64,000 nucleotides of DNA from a virus. Below the pieces are notes generated by a model that saw only the letters and a program-made list of their open reading frames with translations, was not told the origin of the DNA and made no database searches. The translations under genes and the position numbers were made by a program. How positions within the stretch are numbered: position 1 is the first letter of the stretch; each line of letters begins with the position of its first letter. The stretch is from IMG/VR virus record IMGVR_UViG_3300032053_000049, positions 1 through 64,000 of that record. One strand, written 5' to 3'. Positions 53,728 through 61,940 of this stretch are shown piece by piece.

Positions 53728-55353
53728 TTATCTTTTATCTTGACCTTTCCATCCTCCAGGGACACCAGTACCAGATAATACTCCTATACTTACAGGAGAA
53801 ACACCATCAGTAATGTTTCCACCATTTTTACCAGGAGCAAACCCTCCTCCGGTCGTAAATACTCTTCTACTCATTAAAATATCCAATTTATCTCTAAGAG
53901 TTTTAAGTGATTCGGCCTGTACTGTAACCTGAGTTTTATCAGCTTGAGGTCCACCAGTGGTCCCCCCCTGAGCATCAGGATGAGTATGAGTATACCAATG
54001 TGTGTGAGATAATAACCACTCACACAAATCATACAGCCAATTTACAGACGTTTGTCCCAATAAAATTGGTTCATCTGTCACATTATACTCTCCTAAATAA
54101 ATAGCCGGAGAATTTATGACAGTCTTGTTATTTGTGGTAATTACTATTTGGTTATGAGCATCAACAGTAAATTCGCCATCGGTTACAAATGCTATTCTTT
54201 TCTTAGCAAATTGAAACATTTCTGCACTTTTGGCCGAAATTACAATTCTATCACTATTCATAACAATTTGATCACCAATAGCAGGACTTGGATATATAAA
54301 AAAAGTAGATCCTCTAGGCTGAAATGATGGTTGTTCTTCCCCAGTTCCCCACATTTTTTTATAACAAGTAGTCAAAAAAAGACTTGGTGTAACTCCAGAA
54401 GTCATATGAATAGAAGATCCATCATTATTTATATCTTCTATCATATATCCGCCTACGTTCTTCTCATCAGCATTATCCGTCAATGGTCTTTGACGATTTC
54501 GTATTAGAACCATAGGATTTCCTCCGCCGGCTTCCTGCATTTTTCCGTTTAAATCTGTATATTTATTTCCAATTCCTTTGTAATCCGTATATCCTCCAAA
54601 AACGGAATTATAACCTTTATCATTTTTTCTATCATCATCATACGCCCCAAATCTAATAGATTGACCGAATCTACTTTCTATAACCAAATCTCCCTCACGA
54701 TGTTTTAAAGAACGAATATTTTTATTAAATAAAAAATATCTTCCCAATACTCCTTGATATCCTTGGTTACCCTGTTTAGTGAATTTTGATTGTGGACCTA
54801 TATATGATTGAAGAGAAACGTTTGGATTGGAATCTAATATTAATTCTCTATTTCCTTGAATTGGCGATAATCTATTAGCAGAAAATCCTCCAATAGATTG
54901 TTCTATAGAAAAATCGGCATTAACATTTGGAAGATTAAACATATTAATCTTTCTAGTATAATAATATTTCCCCAAATATTGAATTATACCGACAATCTCA
55001 TTTAATAATGGATATTCTAAAATATTAGATTCTAATGGATAAGCCCATATTAAATCTTCCTTTTCGGACATTTGTTGACTATAATATAATCTAACTAAAG
55101 CCCTACCAACCCAAGTATAATCTAAATCTTTTGATTTTGCTAAATTTCCGTTTTTATCAGGAGGCCATTGAGTAGGATTTAATGTATGTTGAGGAAATTC
55201 TTGAAAATACTTATGACTTTTATCTAAAATTATATCTAACACAACAGCAGGTTCCATTTCATAAAATTCTACTCTTTTTTGTGAAGGATTATTGAAGATA
55301 GTATTACTATCTAAATTTACAGATGCATTTTTTGGAGTATTCCAGTAAGGCAT
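53728..55353 (-). CDS. baseplate hub/spike protein (T4 gp5-like)
   Basis: Predicted needle at the tail centre. An OB-fold-like region (about 65-130) has YTWVGRALVRLYYSQQMSEK and NEIVGIIQYLGKYYYTRKIN. A beta-helix-like middle with RSLKHREGDLVIESRFGQSIRFG follows, and the C-terminal part has a His/Thr-rich strand (LCEWLLSHTHWYTHTHPDAQ) of the kind that binds a metal at spike tips. I see no lysozyme domain, unlike T4 gp5. Being next to gp25- and gp6-like genes supports the call. Confidence 0.75.
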   Translation of the reverse strand: MPYWNTPKNASVNLDSNTIFNNPSQKRVEFYEMEPAVVLDIILDKSHKYFQEFPQHTLNPTQWPPDKNGNLAKSKDLDYTWVGRALVRLYYSQQMSEKEDLIWAYPLESNILEYPLLNEIVGIIQYLGKYYYTRKINMFNLPNVNADFSIEQSIGGFSANRLSPIQGNRELILDSNPNVSLQSYIGPQSKFTKQGNQGYQGVLGRYFLFNKNIRSLKHREGDLVIESRFGQSIRFGAYDDDRKNDKGYNSVFGGYTDYKGIGNKYTDLNGKMQEAGGGNPMVLIRNRQRPLTDNADEKNVGGYMIEDINNDGSSIHMTSGVTPSLFLTTCYKKMWGTGEEQPSFQPRGSTFFIYPSPAIGDQIVMNSDRIVISAKSAEMFQFAKKRIAFVTDGEFTVDAHNQIVITTNNKTVINSPAIYLGEYNVTDEPILLGQTSVNWLYDLCEWLLSHTHWYTHTHPDAQGGTTGGPQADKTQVTVQAESLKTLRDKLDILMSRRVFTTGGGFAPGKNGGNITDGVSPVSIGVLSGTGVPGGWKGQDKR

Positions 55354-55354
55354 A

Positions 55355-55723
55355 TTATTTCTTTTCTATTACTTGAATAACCGCATTATCAGATTTAGAA
55401 ATAGAATCTAATTCCATCATAATAGATTTTCTTTCTTCTTCTGACAGGCCTATCCCACCCCCGGCCCTAACTTCTTCTTCAACAACTATGAGTTTTTGAA
55501 TAATAGAGGCCAATCTAATTAAATGTTCATCATTAACATTAGCTGCATTAATATAATCTTTTATAAATGGAATAATAAGAGGAGCATCGTCTATTTTAGT
55601 ACACATCCTACGAAGGTCATTGATAAGTTGTTCGATTTGTTCTTTACGGTGCAATTGATTGCTGTAAATATCTTTACACAAAGACGAAAAACTTTTCCCA
55701 GGAAATAATTCAAAATCAGTCAT
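55355..55723 (-). CDS. hypothetical baseplate-module protein, 122 aa
   Basis: Helical acidic protein (LHRKEQIEQLINDLRRM, ASIIQKLIVVEEEVRAGGG). No recognised domain. It directly precedes the hub gene by one base and may be a chaperone or regulator of hub assembly by position. The TATTTATA octamer is six bases before its ATG and lies in a small hairpin CCTAT/ATAGG. Confidence 0.68.
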   Translation of the reverse strand: MTDFELFPGKSFSSLCKDIYSNQLHRKEQIEQLINDLRRMCTKIDDAPLIIPFIKDYINAANVNDEHLIRLASIIQKLIVVEEEVRAGGGIGLSEEERKSIMMELDSISKSDNAVIQVIEKK

Positions 55724-55729
55724 ATAACC

Positions 55730-55737
55730 TATAAATA
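55730..55737 (-). promoter_or_regulatory. TATTTATA octamer, 6 bases before the baseplate operon
   Basis: Coding-strand octamer that may start the baseplate transcript. It follows directly on the 130-base gap after the sigma gene. Confidence 0.38.
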
Positions 55738-55777
55738 GATAGGATTATATATTATTGTAAAGTAAATTCTTCCAACA

Positions 55778-55817
55778 CTTGAAAGATATTGGGTTTCAAG
55801 AAAGTTTTTATACTTTC
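55778..55817 (-). terminator. two adjacent stem-loops after the sigma gene
   Basis: CTTGAAA (55778-55784) pairs with TTTCAAG (55794-55800), and GAAAGT (55800-55805) pairs with ACTTTC (55812-55817). Both lie in the gap after the gp55-like gene. There is no clear U-run on the minus strand, so factor-dependent termination or RNA processing is as likely. The gap also holds a broken short reading frame that starts at 55861 (MFEYNGKMWVGMDSLKV) and stops after 17 codons. Confidence 0.35.
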
Positions 55818-55853
55818 AAAGAGTCCATTCCGACCCACATTTTTCCATTATAT

Positions 55854-56732
55854 TCAAACATATGTTTTAATCGTGTGAAGATAATTATTTACATCAACAT
55901 TTCCATAATCTCTATATGAGATATATAAATTAGTTTGATATTGCTTCATTTTATTTATTACTTTCGTAATTTGTTGAGTATGACAATTAGAAATTTCACG
56001 TATCATCAAATAAAGGGCTTTTTTATTAAATACTTCTAGTCGATTTGATCCACGAAACAACTCTATAACTGCATTAGCTATATCAAGATCACGTTGCTTT
56101 GTAAAGATTTTACCAACATTATTTTCCCAAAATCTAACCATTAAATCCATAAATTCCATCATTTCAAATTCTTTATAATATTTATCTTCACTCTGAAGTT
56201 GAACGGTATGTTCATCTCTCTCCTCACTAATATCTACGTGTTGGTTAAATCTTTTATAGGTAGAATTATTTAAAGCAATAAGATAATGTTTAGCAATAAT
56301 AGAAAAATAACTGAATGCTTTTCCTTTACCCTTTTCAAATTTATGAATATTTGCAACAAGATGAGTGACCGTTTCTCTCTGAACTTCTAAAGGTCCTGTT
56401 TCGAAATAACTAAATTTAAAAGTATTGAATATACACTCAACAAGCTTCTCAAATGGATACTTTATCTTTTCATTATAAAGTTCTTCTCGTTTATTATGTT
56501 TTTCAGTTTTATTAAATTCAATAATTGCATCTTCTGTCATTTGAGAAAAATAATTTAAACCTTTAGTTTTTTTTCTCCTAGTTTTTCTTACTTTAACTGG
56601 AAACAAATCTAATTTAATAATCTCTGGTCTTTTTATTTGTTTTTTATTTATTTTTTTGAATTTTAAAATTTTTTTAATAATTTTCTTTTTATGACTATAT
56701 ATTTTTTTATTTTTTTTAATAATCTTTTTCAT
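55854..56732 (-). CDS. late-transcription sigma factor (T4 gp55-like), 292 aa
   Basis: Directs host RNA polymerase to late promoters. The core matches gp55-type proteins: YPFEKLVECIFNTFKFSYFE, EVQRETVTHLVANIHKF and KAFSYFSIIAKHYLIALNN. T4 gp55 is 185 residues; the extra length is a Lys-rich N-terminal tail (first 70 residues) and a C-terminal helical region. The Lys tail could bind DNA. It overlaps the upstream endonuclease by four bases (ATGA), so the sigma may be translated from the endonuclease mRNA. Confidence 0.82.
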   Translation of the reverse strand: MKKIIKKNKKIYSHKKKIIKKILKFKKINKKQIKRPEIIKLDLFPVKVRKTRRKKTKGLNYFSQMTEDAIIEFNKTEKHNKREELYNEKIKYPFEKLVECIFNTFKFSYFETGPLEVQRETVTHLVANIHKFEKGKGKAFSYFSIIAKHYLIALNNSTYKRFNQHVDISEERDEHTVQLQSEDKYYKEFEMMEFMDLMVRFWENNVGKIFTKQRDLDIANAVIELFRGSNRLEVFNKKALYLMIREISNCHTQQITKVINKMKQYQTNLYISYRDYGNVDVNNYLHTIKTYV

Positions 56733-57604
56733 ATTTTATTGATAAAATTTTCCAAAACATTGTTCCACAATTTATTTACCGAATCATATCGCCAAAATTT
56801 CTTTGGTTTAAGAATATTAATTATTTTTTGTTGTCTAACCAAATCTTTTTTCTTTTGATATGAACAATTGTGATATTTAGAATCATATTCTAACGCCACA
56901 TTGTGTTCTTTATCATAACCATCCAAATATGCTAAAAAATCTATATTATTTGTGACCTGATAATTTATTTCAAAATTGAAACCTAACCGATTCCATTTTT
57001 CAATTAATTCCAACTGGCCACTATCCATTTTTGTTTTTAACCATGGCGTTTTGAACATAGATTCTATATATTTTTTTCTAATATCTGGTCTATGTAATGC
57101 CAATTTAATGCATTTAATTATATATTTTCTTTTTTGTGGATTTTTCCACATTTTTATAGATGACAAAGAAATTTCTTTTTTAGATTTGTCTGTATGCTTT
57201 TTTTTGCCTTTATTTTTTAATCCTATTTTACATTTCCATTCTGAAGATATAATTCTTCCCTGTAGTCTTTTTGATATCAATTTTCCAAACCACTTCGGTC
57301 GCTTATGATTTCTCCAAGGATGATTTTTATTTTTTCTAGCTGAAATAGAAAGTTTTTCTTTATGTTCATCAGTAAGTGGTCTTCCCTTTTGTGATTTAAT
57401 AATTTTTTCTATTGTAATTTTAGAATGATGCATGCCTATTCTTTTGCAAAAATGACAAGTTCTATTTTTTTTAATAGATTGAATTACATAATTTTTACCA
57501 CTTTTTGATTCTATTATATTTTTACATTTTGGACATTTTCTACACCAATTATTTAATTCGGTTTTCCAAATTAATCTTTTTTCTATTATTTCTTTTAAAA
57601 TCAT
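56729..57604 (-). CDS. NUMOD3-type homing endonuclease, EDxHD-like, 291 aa
   Basis: N-terminal zinc-binding Cys pairs (CRKCPKC, CHFCK), a NUMOD3-like region (HKRPKWFGKLISKRLQG) and a C-terminal nuclease with VALEYDSKYHN (about 235-245) plus ILKPKKFWRYD. Glu, Asp and His are kept. It is joined at both ends by four-base overlaps with the neighbours (57601-57604 and 56729-56732). The relic at 52524-52706 is a decayed copy of the same element. Confidence 0.85.
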   Translation of the reverse strand: MILKEIIEKRLIWKTELNNWCRKCPKCKNIIESKSGKNYVIQSIKKNRTCHFCKRIGMHHSKITIEKIIKSQKGRPLTDEHKEKLSISARKNKNHPWRNHKRPKWFGKLISKRLQGRIISSEWKCKIGLKNKGKKKHTDKSKKEISLSSIKMWKNPQKRKYIIKCIKLALHRPDIRKKYIESMFKTPWLKTKMDSGQLELIEKWNRLGFNFEINYQVTNNIDFLAYLDGYDKEHNVALEYDSKYHNCSYQKKKDLVRQQKIINILKPKKFWRYDSVNKLWNNVLENFINKI

Positions 57605-57909
57605 TTTTCCTTTGAAATTTCTTCATCTTCTTGAGTTAGTTCGTTGAGTTCTTGAAGTATGTTCAATATCTCAGCAAATGACTGGCCAACCTCATCATCT
57701 TTAGAAAAGATATTCTTATCATCTAGTTGTTTCATTGAAACATAAGTGGTAAGAATTCTGTCTTTTATTTTGAGGATTGTATCTTGATACATTTGTTCGT
57801 ATGCGTCAGCTCTATTCATATGACGCATAGCAGCTATATACAAGAGAATATTGGCAATAAGTGATGCTATTGAGATCACTCCCAAAACTACGGTTATTGT
57901 TATAAGCAT
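57601..57909 (-). CDS. small membrane-anchored helical protein, 102 aa
   Basis: An N-terminal transmembrane segment (about 2-26, ITITVVLGVISIASLIANILLY in outline), then a charged, coiled-coil-prone cytoplasmic tail (SFAEILNILQELNELTQEDEE). Small single-pass proteins of this kind are common in marine T4-like phages. Unknown role; lysis or membrane remodelling are possible but unsupported. It precedes the endonuclease and sigma genes with a four-base overlap. Confidence 0.75.
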   Translation of the reverse strand: MLITITVVLGVISIASLIANILLYIAAMRHMNRADAYEQMYQDTILKIKDRILTTYVSMKQLDDKNIFSKDDEVGQSFAEILNILQELNELTQEDEEISKEK

Positions 57910-57915
57910 ATACTA

Positions 57916-58053
57916 TTATTCTTCTTCAAGATAAGGATCGTCTTGAAACTCGATTATATATTCAACGGCTTCATTGACTGCATCCCAATCTTCTTCTTTA
58001 ATGGCATTGCTTAATAATTTTGCTAGATATTCGAAGTCTGATTGATTCATCAT
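57916..58053 (-). CDS. small acidic protein, 45 aa
   Basis: Short ORF MMNQSDFEYLAKLLSNAIKE, then EDWDAVNEAVEYIIEFQDDP and LEEE. The style (short, acidic, helical) matches small phage proteins that precede membrane-protein genes. Two ATGs open it; either could be used. It ends six bases before the start of the 102-residue membrane protein, so it is co-transcribed with it. Confidence 0.65.
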   Translation of the reverse strand: MMNQSDFEYLAKLLSNAIKEEDWDAVNEAVEYIIEFQDDPYLEEE

Positions 58054-58122
58054 CGAAATATATAGTATTAAAATTATTAAAATACCAATTTTATTTAATA
58101 ATAGTACATTTTATTTGATTTG

Positions 58123-58413
58123 TCAAGCATCAAGTTTGAAATATTTTTTAAAAAAATCATTTATATGTTCTTGATCTCTTACCTTATGACTGTGTAATTG
58201 ATTATCTGTACGAGCATCTGTTAAAACTTGAGGTTTTGGAATAGGATCAGTTTGAATTGCTGGTTCTTCTTGTTTGATTTCTTTTGAAGAATCAACTTCC
58301 TTTTCTACCACAGGTTCTATCGTAGTATTAGTTTGAATCTCTGGCGGATCTTGTTCGATTTCTTTTTCTATATTAGGTTGAACTTCCACATCATTTTCTG
58401 TGGAATCAATCAT
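58123..58413 (-). CDS. acidic repeat protein, 96 aa, likely the frameshifted C-terminus of the upstream membrane protein
   Basis: Gln/Glu/Pro-rich, with the repeat PxIQTxxxIxP seen as PEIQTNTTIEP and PAIQTDPIPKP. A third copy, VAIQSNSIE, lies upstream of the ATG in the same open frame, which runs back to the A run at the end of the preceding gene (58479-58487). This argues that the real product begins by -1 frameshifting from that gene and not at the ATG. If the ATG is used, the product lacks a repeat. The C-terminus HINDFFKKYFKLDA is basic/helical. Function unknown. Confidence 0.65.
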   Translation of the reverse strand: MIDSTENDVEVQPNIEKEIEQDPPEIQTNTTIEPVVEKEVDSSKEIKQEEPAIQTDPIPKPQVLTDARTDNQLHSHKVRDQEHINDFFKKYFKLDA

Positions 58414-58472
58414 TGTTTCTATAGAATTAGATTGAATTGCTACAGGTATTGAATCGACGTTTTTAGAATATT

Positions 58473-59309
58473 CTATTCTTTTTTTTTAACTATCTCATCT
58501 GGAATGTCTATGATATCATCATATACATTCTCATCCTCTTTTTTATAAATAGCCACATTGTAAGCCGCCACATTATAAGCTAATATTAAACAAATAGAAA
58601 TTGGATCAAAAATAGTAACTATTGTTATAATAAACCATTTGGCTACAACATCTAATGTTACTCCTAAAGAATCAGCAACAAATTTAAAGATTTGTATATC
58701 TTTATGGGAACTAGCACCAATTTTTAATTGATTTATTTTATCATTAATTTTTTGTATTTGATCAATATCGGTCTGAATTTTTGTATTTTCTTCTTTTATA
58801 TTACTATCAGTATCCGACATTTGTTGTTGAACTTGTTTAAATTGAAGAGGATTTCGAAGAATAAATTCATTAGTTTGATTAGATTCTTGAGAAAATCTAA
58901 GTTTTATTAAAGTATCAATTCTTGTTTTTGATGATAGAATATTATCTTGATAAAAAACTTTCTGATTTTCTGTGGTTTTTATTTTTTCTTGTATAATTCC
59001 ATATTCTATAGATGTAGTTTGATATGCCTGAGAAAGAAATCCAAATATACCGGCTGACGTGATTCCCATTATTATGGATGTAAATATTATTAAAAGAGTT
59101 TTAAGATAAAATTTACATTTTTTCCAATAACGATAAAGAAATGTTACTGACATTATTTTAGAAAATTCTAAAGATCCAGCCATAATAGCCGCTGATATTA
59201 AAGAACCACTAAAAAGAGTCGATATACCTATTATACTAAAAAATGCTGAAATACTAGCAGCTAATAAAGCAGAAATTACCAATAATATACCAAAATTTAT
59301 TTTTATCAT
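58473..59309 (-). CDS. multi-pass membrane protein with coiled coil, 278 aa
   Basis: Predicted membrane segments near residues 6-28, 33-50 and 67-92, a central coiled-coil region (about 100-195, Gln/Lys-rich) and another hydrophobic segment (about 228-252). Related membrane proteins occur in marine phages (FLYRYWKKCKFYLKTLLIIF and GITSAGIFGFLSQAY resemble them). Its start overlaps the endonuclease stop by four bases. The ending is VKKKE* over a nine-A run at 58479-58487, where a -1 shift would extend it by about 118 residues. Function unknown; membrane or cell-envelope modification is a guess. Confidence 0.78.
   Translation of the reverse strand: MIKINFGILLVISALLAASISAFFSIIGISTLFSGSLISAAIMAGSLEFSKIMSVTFLYRYWKKCKFYLKTLLIIFTSIIMGITSAGIFGFLSQAYQTTSIEYGIIQEKIKTTENQKVFYQDNILSSKTRIDTLIKLRFSQESNQTNEFILRNPLQFKQVQQQMSDTDSNIKEENTKIQTDIDQIQKINDKINQLKIGASSHKDIQIFKFVADSLGVTLDVVAKWFIITIVTIFDPISICLILAYNVAAYNVAIYKKEDENVYDDIIDIPDEIVKKKE
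58476..58490 (-). other. candidate -1 frameshift site (nine-A run)
   Basis: The sequence GTT AAA AAA AAA GAA TAG allows -1 slippage on A-rich heptamers (A AAA AAG type). After the slip the frame reads RIEYSKNVDSIPVAIQSNSIET and enters the 96-residue ORF. The repeat upstream of that ORF's ATG supports translation across this region. A homopolymer sequencing error would look the same. Confidence 0.5.
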
Positions 59310-60253
59310 AATATATTATATTCTTGTATGAGTGGAACATTTTCATCTCCACATTTAAATTTATTCCAATCATTTTCCCAGATATATTTTACATTATATC
59401 CTAATCTATTTAAATTATAAAATCTAGAAAATGTATTATCATATAATTCTTTAAATGATTTTTTTAAAATGGTATTAGTTTTGTTAAAATCAAACTTTTT
59501 AGGATTTCCGTGCCAAAAATCTCCAAGAAATTCATAAATTGTATTTGTTTTTGGATCAAATCCATCTATGAAATAACCAAATACATTTTGTTGTCTATCA
59601 TTTTTATTTACATCAACATAATCTAAAAATTCATTTTCACCTTTTGAAGAAATAATATGTAATAATTTTTCATATCCACATTTTCTACATCCTCTTCCCA
59701 TTAAATGACTATTAGGAATTTGAAAAAATGATCCATGCTTAGAACATATAATTTCAATTTTTGTTTTATAATTAATATAATTTATTTTAGAATAATCATA
59801 TTTTAATCCATGTATTTCTTTTGATTTAATTAAAAAATCTTTAACAGTTAATTTTTTATTTTTACTACATATTGAACATCCATACCCAGATAAATGATCA
59901 CCGGGTCTTTGTAAAAATTCTCCATGAATTGGACAAATAATTTTTATTTTTATATTTCTATTAATATAATTTATTTTAGAATAATTAAATTTATTATTAT
60001 GAATTATTGATGCTTTTAAAATAAAATCTTGATCAGACTTTCTACATATATTTCCTATTTTTTCATTTTTACACTTAGGACACCCACTTCCTCGTAAATG
60101 ATGATTTGGTATTTGTAAAAATGATCCATGTTTTTTACATATTATTATCACTTTTTTATTAGAATATTCATAAATAATTTTAGAATAATTATATTTGTTA
60201 CCATGAATTTTTCTAGATTTTTTAATAAATTCTCTTTTGGTCAATCTTTTCAT
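59306..60253 (-). CDS. DUF723-repeat homing endonuclease, 315 aa
   Basis: Start chosen at 60253 (MKRLTKREFIKKSRKIHG); the longer version overlaps an upstream short ORF. Three DUF723-like zinc repeats (CKKHGSFLQIPNHHL, CPIHGEFLQRPGDHL, CSKHGSFFQIPNSHL) are followed by a Vsr-like nuclease (KTNTIYEFLGDFWHGNP, about residues 237-253). It is a close relative of the gene at 28391-29533. It stands between a truncated and a full copy of a membrane-protein gene, so it probably inserted into or beside a tandem pair. Confidence 0.85.
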   Translation of the reverse strand: MKRLTKREFIKKSRKIHGNKYNYSKIIYEYSNKKVIIICKKHGSFLQIPNHHLRGSGCPKCKNEKIGNICRKSDQDFILKASIIHNNKFNYSKINYINRNIKIKIICPIHGEFLQRPGDHLSGYGCSICSKNKKLTVKDFLIKSKEIHGLKYDYSKINYINYKTKIEIICSKHGSFFQIPNSHLMGRGCRKCGYEKLLHIISSKGENEFLDYVDVNKNDRQQNVFGYFIDGFDPKTNTIYEFLGDFWHGNPKKFDFNKTNTILKKSFKELYDNTFSRFYNLNRLGYNVKYIWENDWNKFKCGDENVPLIQEYNIL

Positions 60254-60375
60254 ATTAATATAATTAAACTTCCAATACCATAAACAGAAAATGCTGCTGC
60301 ACATAGAGCAATCAATAATGCTGAAGAACCCAAAACTATTGGGAACCTAGATTTAGAAATAAATTTGTCTTTCAT
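60250..60375 (-). pseudogene. truncated N-terminus of a membrane protein, 41 aa
   Basis: Encodes MKDKFISKSR then a hydrophobic stretch (FPIVLGSSALLIALCA, AFSVYGIGSL) and stops. Over 28 aligned residues it is 50% identical, without gaps, to the start of the membrane gene at 58473-59309. The match ends exactly where the endonuclease begins, so this is most likely the first half of a tandem duplicate cut short by endonuclease insertion. It could also act as a small membrane protein. Its stop overlaps the endonuclease start. Confidence 0.7.
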
Positions 60376-60422
60376 TATTTTATATATTTAATTAAATATA
60401 AAAAACTCTATAAAGATTTTAT

Positions 60423-60740
60423 TTATTTTTTAATGGGCCATACAATGGAATTTGCATCAGTATATTTTTGTGGAATATCTCTTAATGCTTGCCTATAATT
60501 TTTTAATTGTAGAGAACAAGATGAATTATTTTCTATACATTTTAAAACATCTATATCAGATTCATCTAAAAGTTTATCTCTTTGTTTTTTAATATCATCC
60601 CACGAAATATTAGATATAAGTTCTTTGTAAGAACATTTTGGATAAGCTAGTTTAACAAAATCAGGATTTAAATTCAAATCTAAAATAATTGTATTTACTA
60701 CATTTTTGTTTTTATCAATTATTTGATATATTTTTTCCAT
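60423..60740 (-). CDS. tail fibre assembly chaperone (Phage_tail_APC-like), 105 aa
   Basis: The C-terminal half has the hallmark WDDIKKQRDKLLDESD (about 46-61), NYRQALRDIPQ (81-91) and VWPIKK. These are typical of tail fibre/tail assembly chaperones encoded next to fibre genes. It follows the Gly-rich fibre gene by four bases, which agrees with a fibre-folding role. Confidence 0.85.
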   Translation of the reverse strand: MEKIYQIIDKNKNVVNTIILDLNLNPDFVKLAYPKCSYKELISNISWDDIKKQRDKLLDESDIDVLKCIENNSSCSLQLKNYRQALRDIPQKYTDANSIVWPIKK

Positions 60741-60744
60741 AATA

Positions 60745-61896
60745 TTAAAAAACTAAAACTACTAACCCATTTATTCCAGCAGTCGTACCATAGCCACCGC
60801 ATCCCTCTTGATCAACACCACCCATAACTAATGTTGGATATACGCCGCCGCCGAAGCAATTCAGCCAGCCCGGCCCCCAACCAGTAGATCCACTACAACT
60901 AAAATCTGCATTAGCACTACCAGTACCATATATACCACCGGCTCTTACTAATACAGCAGGAGCTGTATTCCCCTTTCCTCCGTAACCTCCATTTCCTCCT
61001 TCTGCAGCTACACTTGGTGTTGAATTTCCTAATATTGTAACTGATGTTTCTCCTCCCGGATAACCATTCCCAGGATTAGCCGGCCCCCCGTTTTGATTAT
61101 AACCAGCAGCCCCACCAGCGCCCACAACAATCACTAATTGTTGATTAGGAACAACACTTATAACTCTTCGAGCAAAACCAGCACCGCCTCCTCCCTGACC
61201 AAAGGCGTAACCTGAGACGCGAAGGTCCCGACCGCCGCCGCCACCTCCACCTCCGTACACTACCATTTCAACTTTATATACATCAGGAGGAATTGCAAAT
61301 ATAGTACTATTATAAAAATAATATGGATAATATATGGCAGATGCACCCGCAGTTAGAGCAAAACTTGATGTTCTAGATACATCAGAATAACTTGAACTAA
61401 ATGATCTAGAAGCCCAACTTGAACTTATAGAAAATAATGCATTATTTGAATTTATGGATTGAGTTGCCCACGATGATGATAAATTATATGACGAAAATCT
61501 TGAATATGATGATGTTAATGAATATGAGGATGATACTGCTACAGACGATGTTTTAGCATAAGAAGCACTAATGGCATCAAATGCATAAGAAGCAGTAGAT
61601 GATTGAAATGAATAAGAGGCTGTTACTGCATTACTTGCTGTGGTGGCATATGTTTTCCAAGGAAATAAATAACTAGCCGTATCAGCTTGTATTGCGTGTG
61701 ATGATGAAAAACTTCTGGATGCAAAAGATGCACTCCAAGCAGATCCAGATTTATTAAAATAATCACCAAGAACGGTAATAGCAGTTCTATAAGTCGTTGC
61801 TGTCGATAATGAACCACTCTGTACAATTGGAAAATAATCTACACCTTTTATTTGAGTGAGAGCATTTAAACCGCTTATTCTAATATTGTCTGACAT
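60745..61896 (-). CDS. tail fibre with Gly-rich tip domain, 383 aa
   Basis: N-terminal anchor (MSDNIRISGLNALTQIKG), then a Ser/Tyr/Ala repeat stalk (ASYSFQSSTASYAF, SSYSRFSSYNLSSSWA) shared with the fibres at 26444 and 61941. The glycine-rich C-terminal domain (VYGGGGGGGGR, GQGGGGAGFARRV, GNGGYGGKGN) resembles polyglycine-type receptor-binding tips of phage fibre adhesins. It is likely a receptor-binding protein. A TATTTATA octamer ends seven bases before the ATG. The fibre chaperone gene follows directly. Confidence 0.85.
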   Translation of the reverse strand: MSDNIRISGLNALTQIKGVDYFPIVQSGSLSTATTYRTAITVLGDYFNKSGSAWSASFASRSFSSSHAIQADTASYLFPWKTYATTASNAVTASYSFQSSTASYAFDAISASYAKTSSVAVSSSYSLTSSYSRFSSYNLSSSWATQSINSNNALFSISSSWASRSFSSSYSDVSRTSSFALTAGASAIYYPYYFYNSTIFAIPPDVYKVEMVVYGGGGGGGGRDLRVSGYAFGQGGGGAGFARRVISVVPNQQLVIVVGAGGAAGYNQNGGPANPGNGYPGGETSVTILGNSTPSVAAEGGNGGYGGKGNTAPAVLVRAGGIYGTGSANADFSCSGSTGWGPGWLNCFGGGVYPTLVMGGVDQEGCGGYGTTAGINGLVVLVF

Positions 61897-61903
61897 AATA
61901 TAC

Positions 61904-61911
61904 TATAAATA
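61904..61911 (-). promoter_or_regulatory. TATTTATA octamer, 7 bases before the Gly-rich fibre
   Basis: Coding-strand octamer in the 44-base gap between two fibre genes, seven bases before the ATG. Confidence 0.38.
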
Positions 61912-61940
61912 TAATAAAATGCAACTAAACCTTCTGTTTG

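Noticed and set aside
59306-60304. Longer start at 60304 for the DUF723 endonuclease
   Set aside because: The extra 17 residues overlap the truncated membrane-protein frame; the DUF723 repeat starts naturally at MKRLTKREF.
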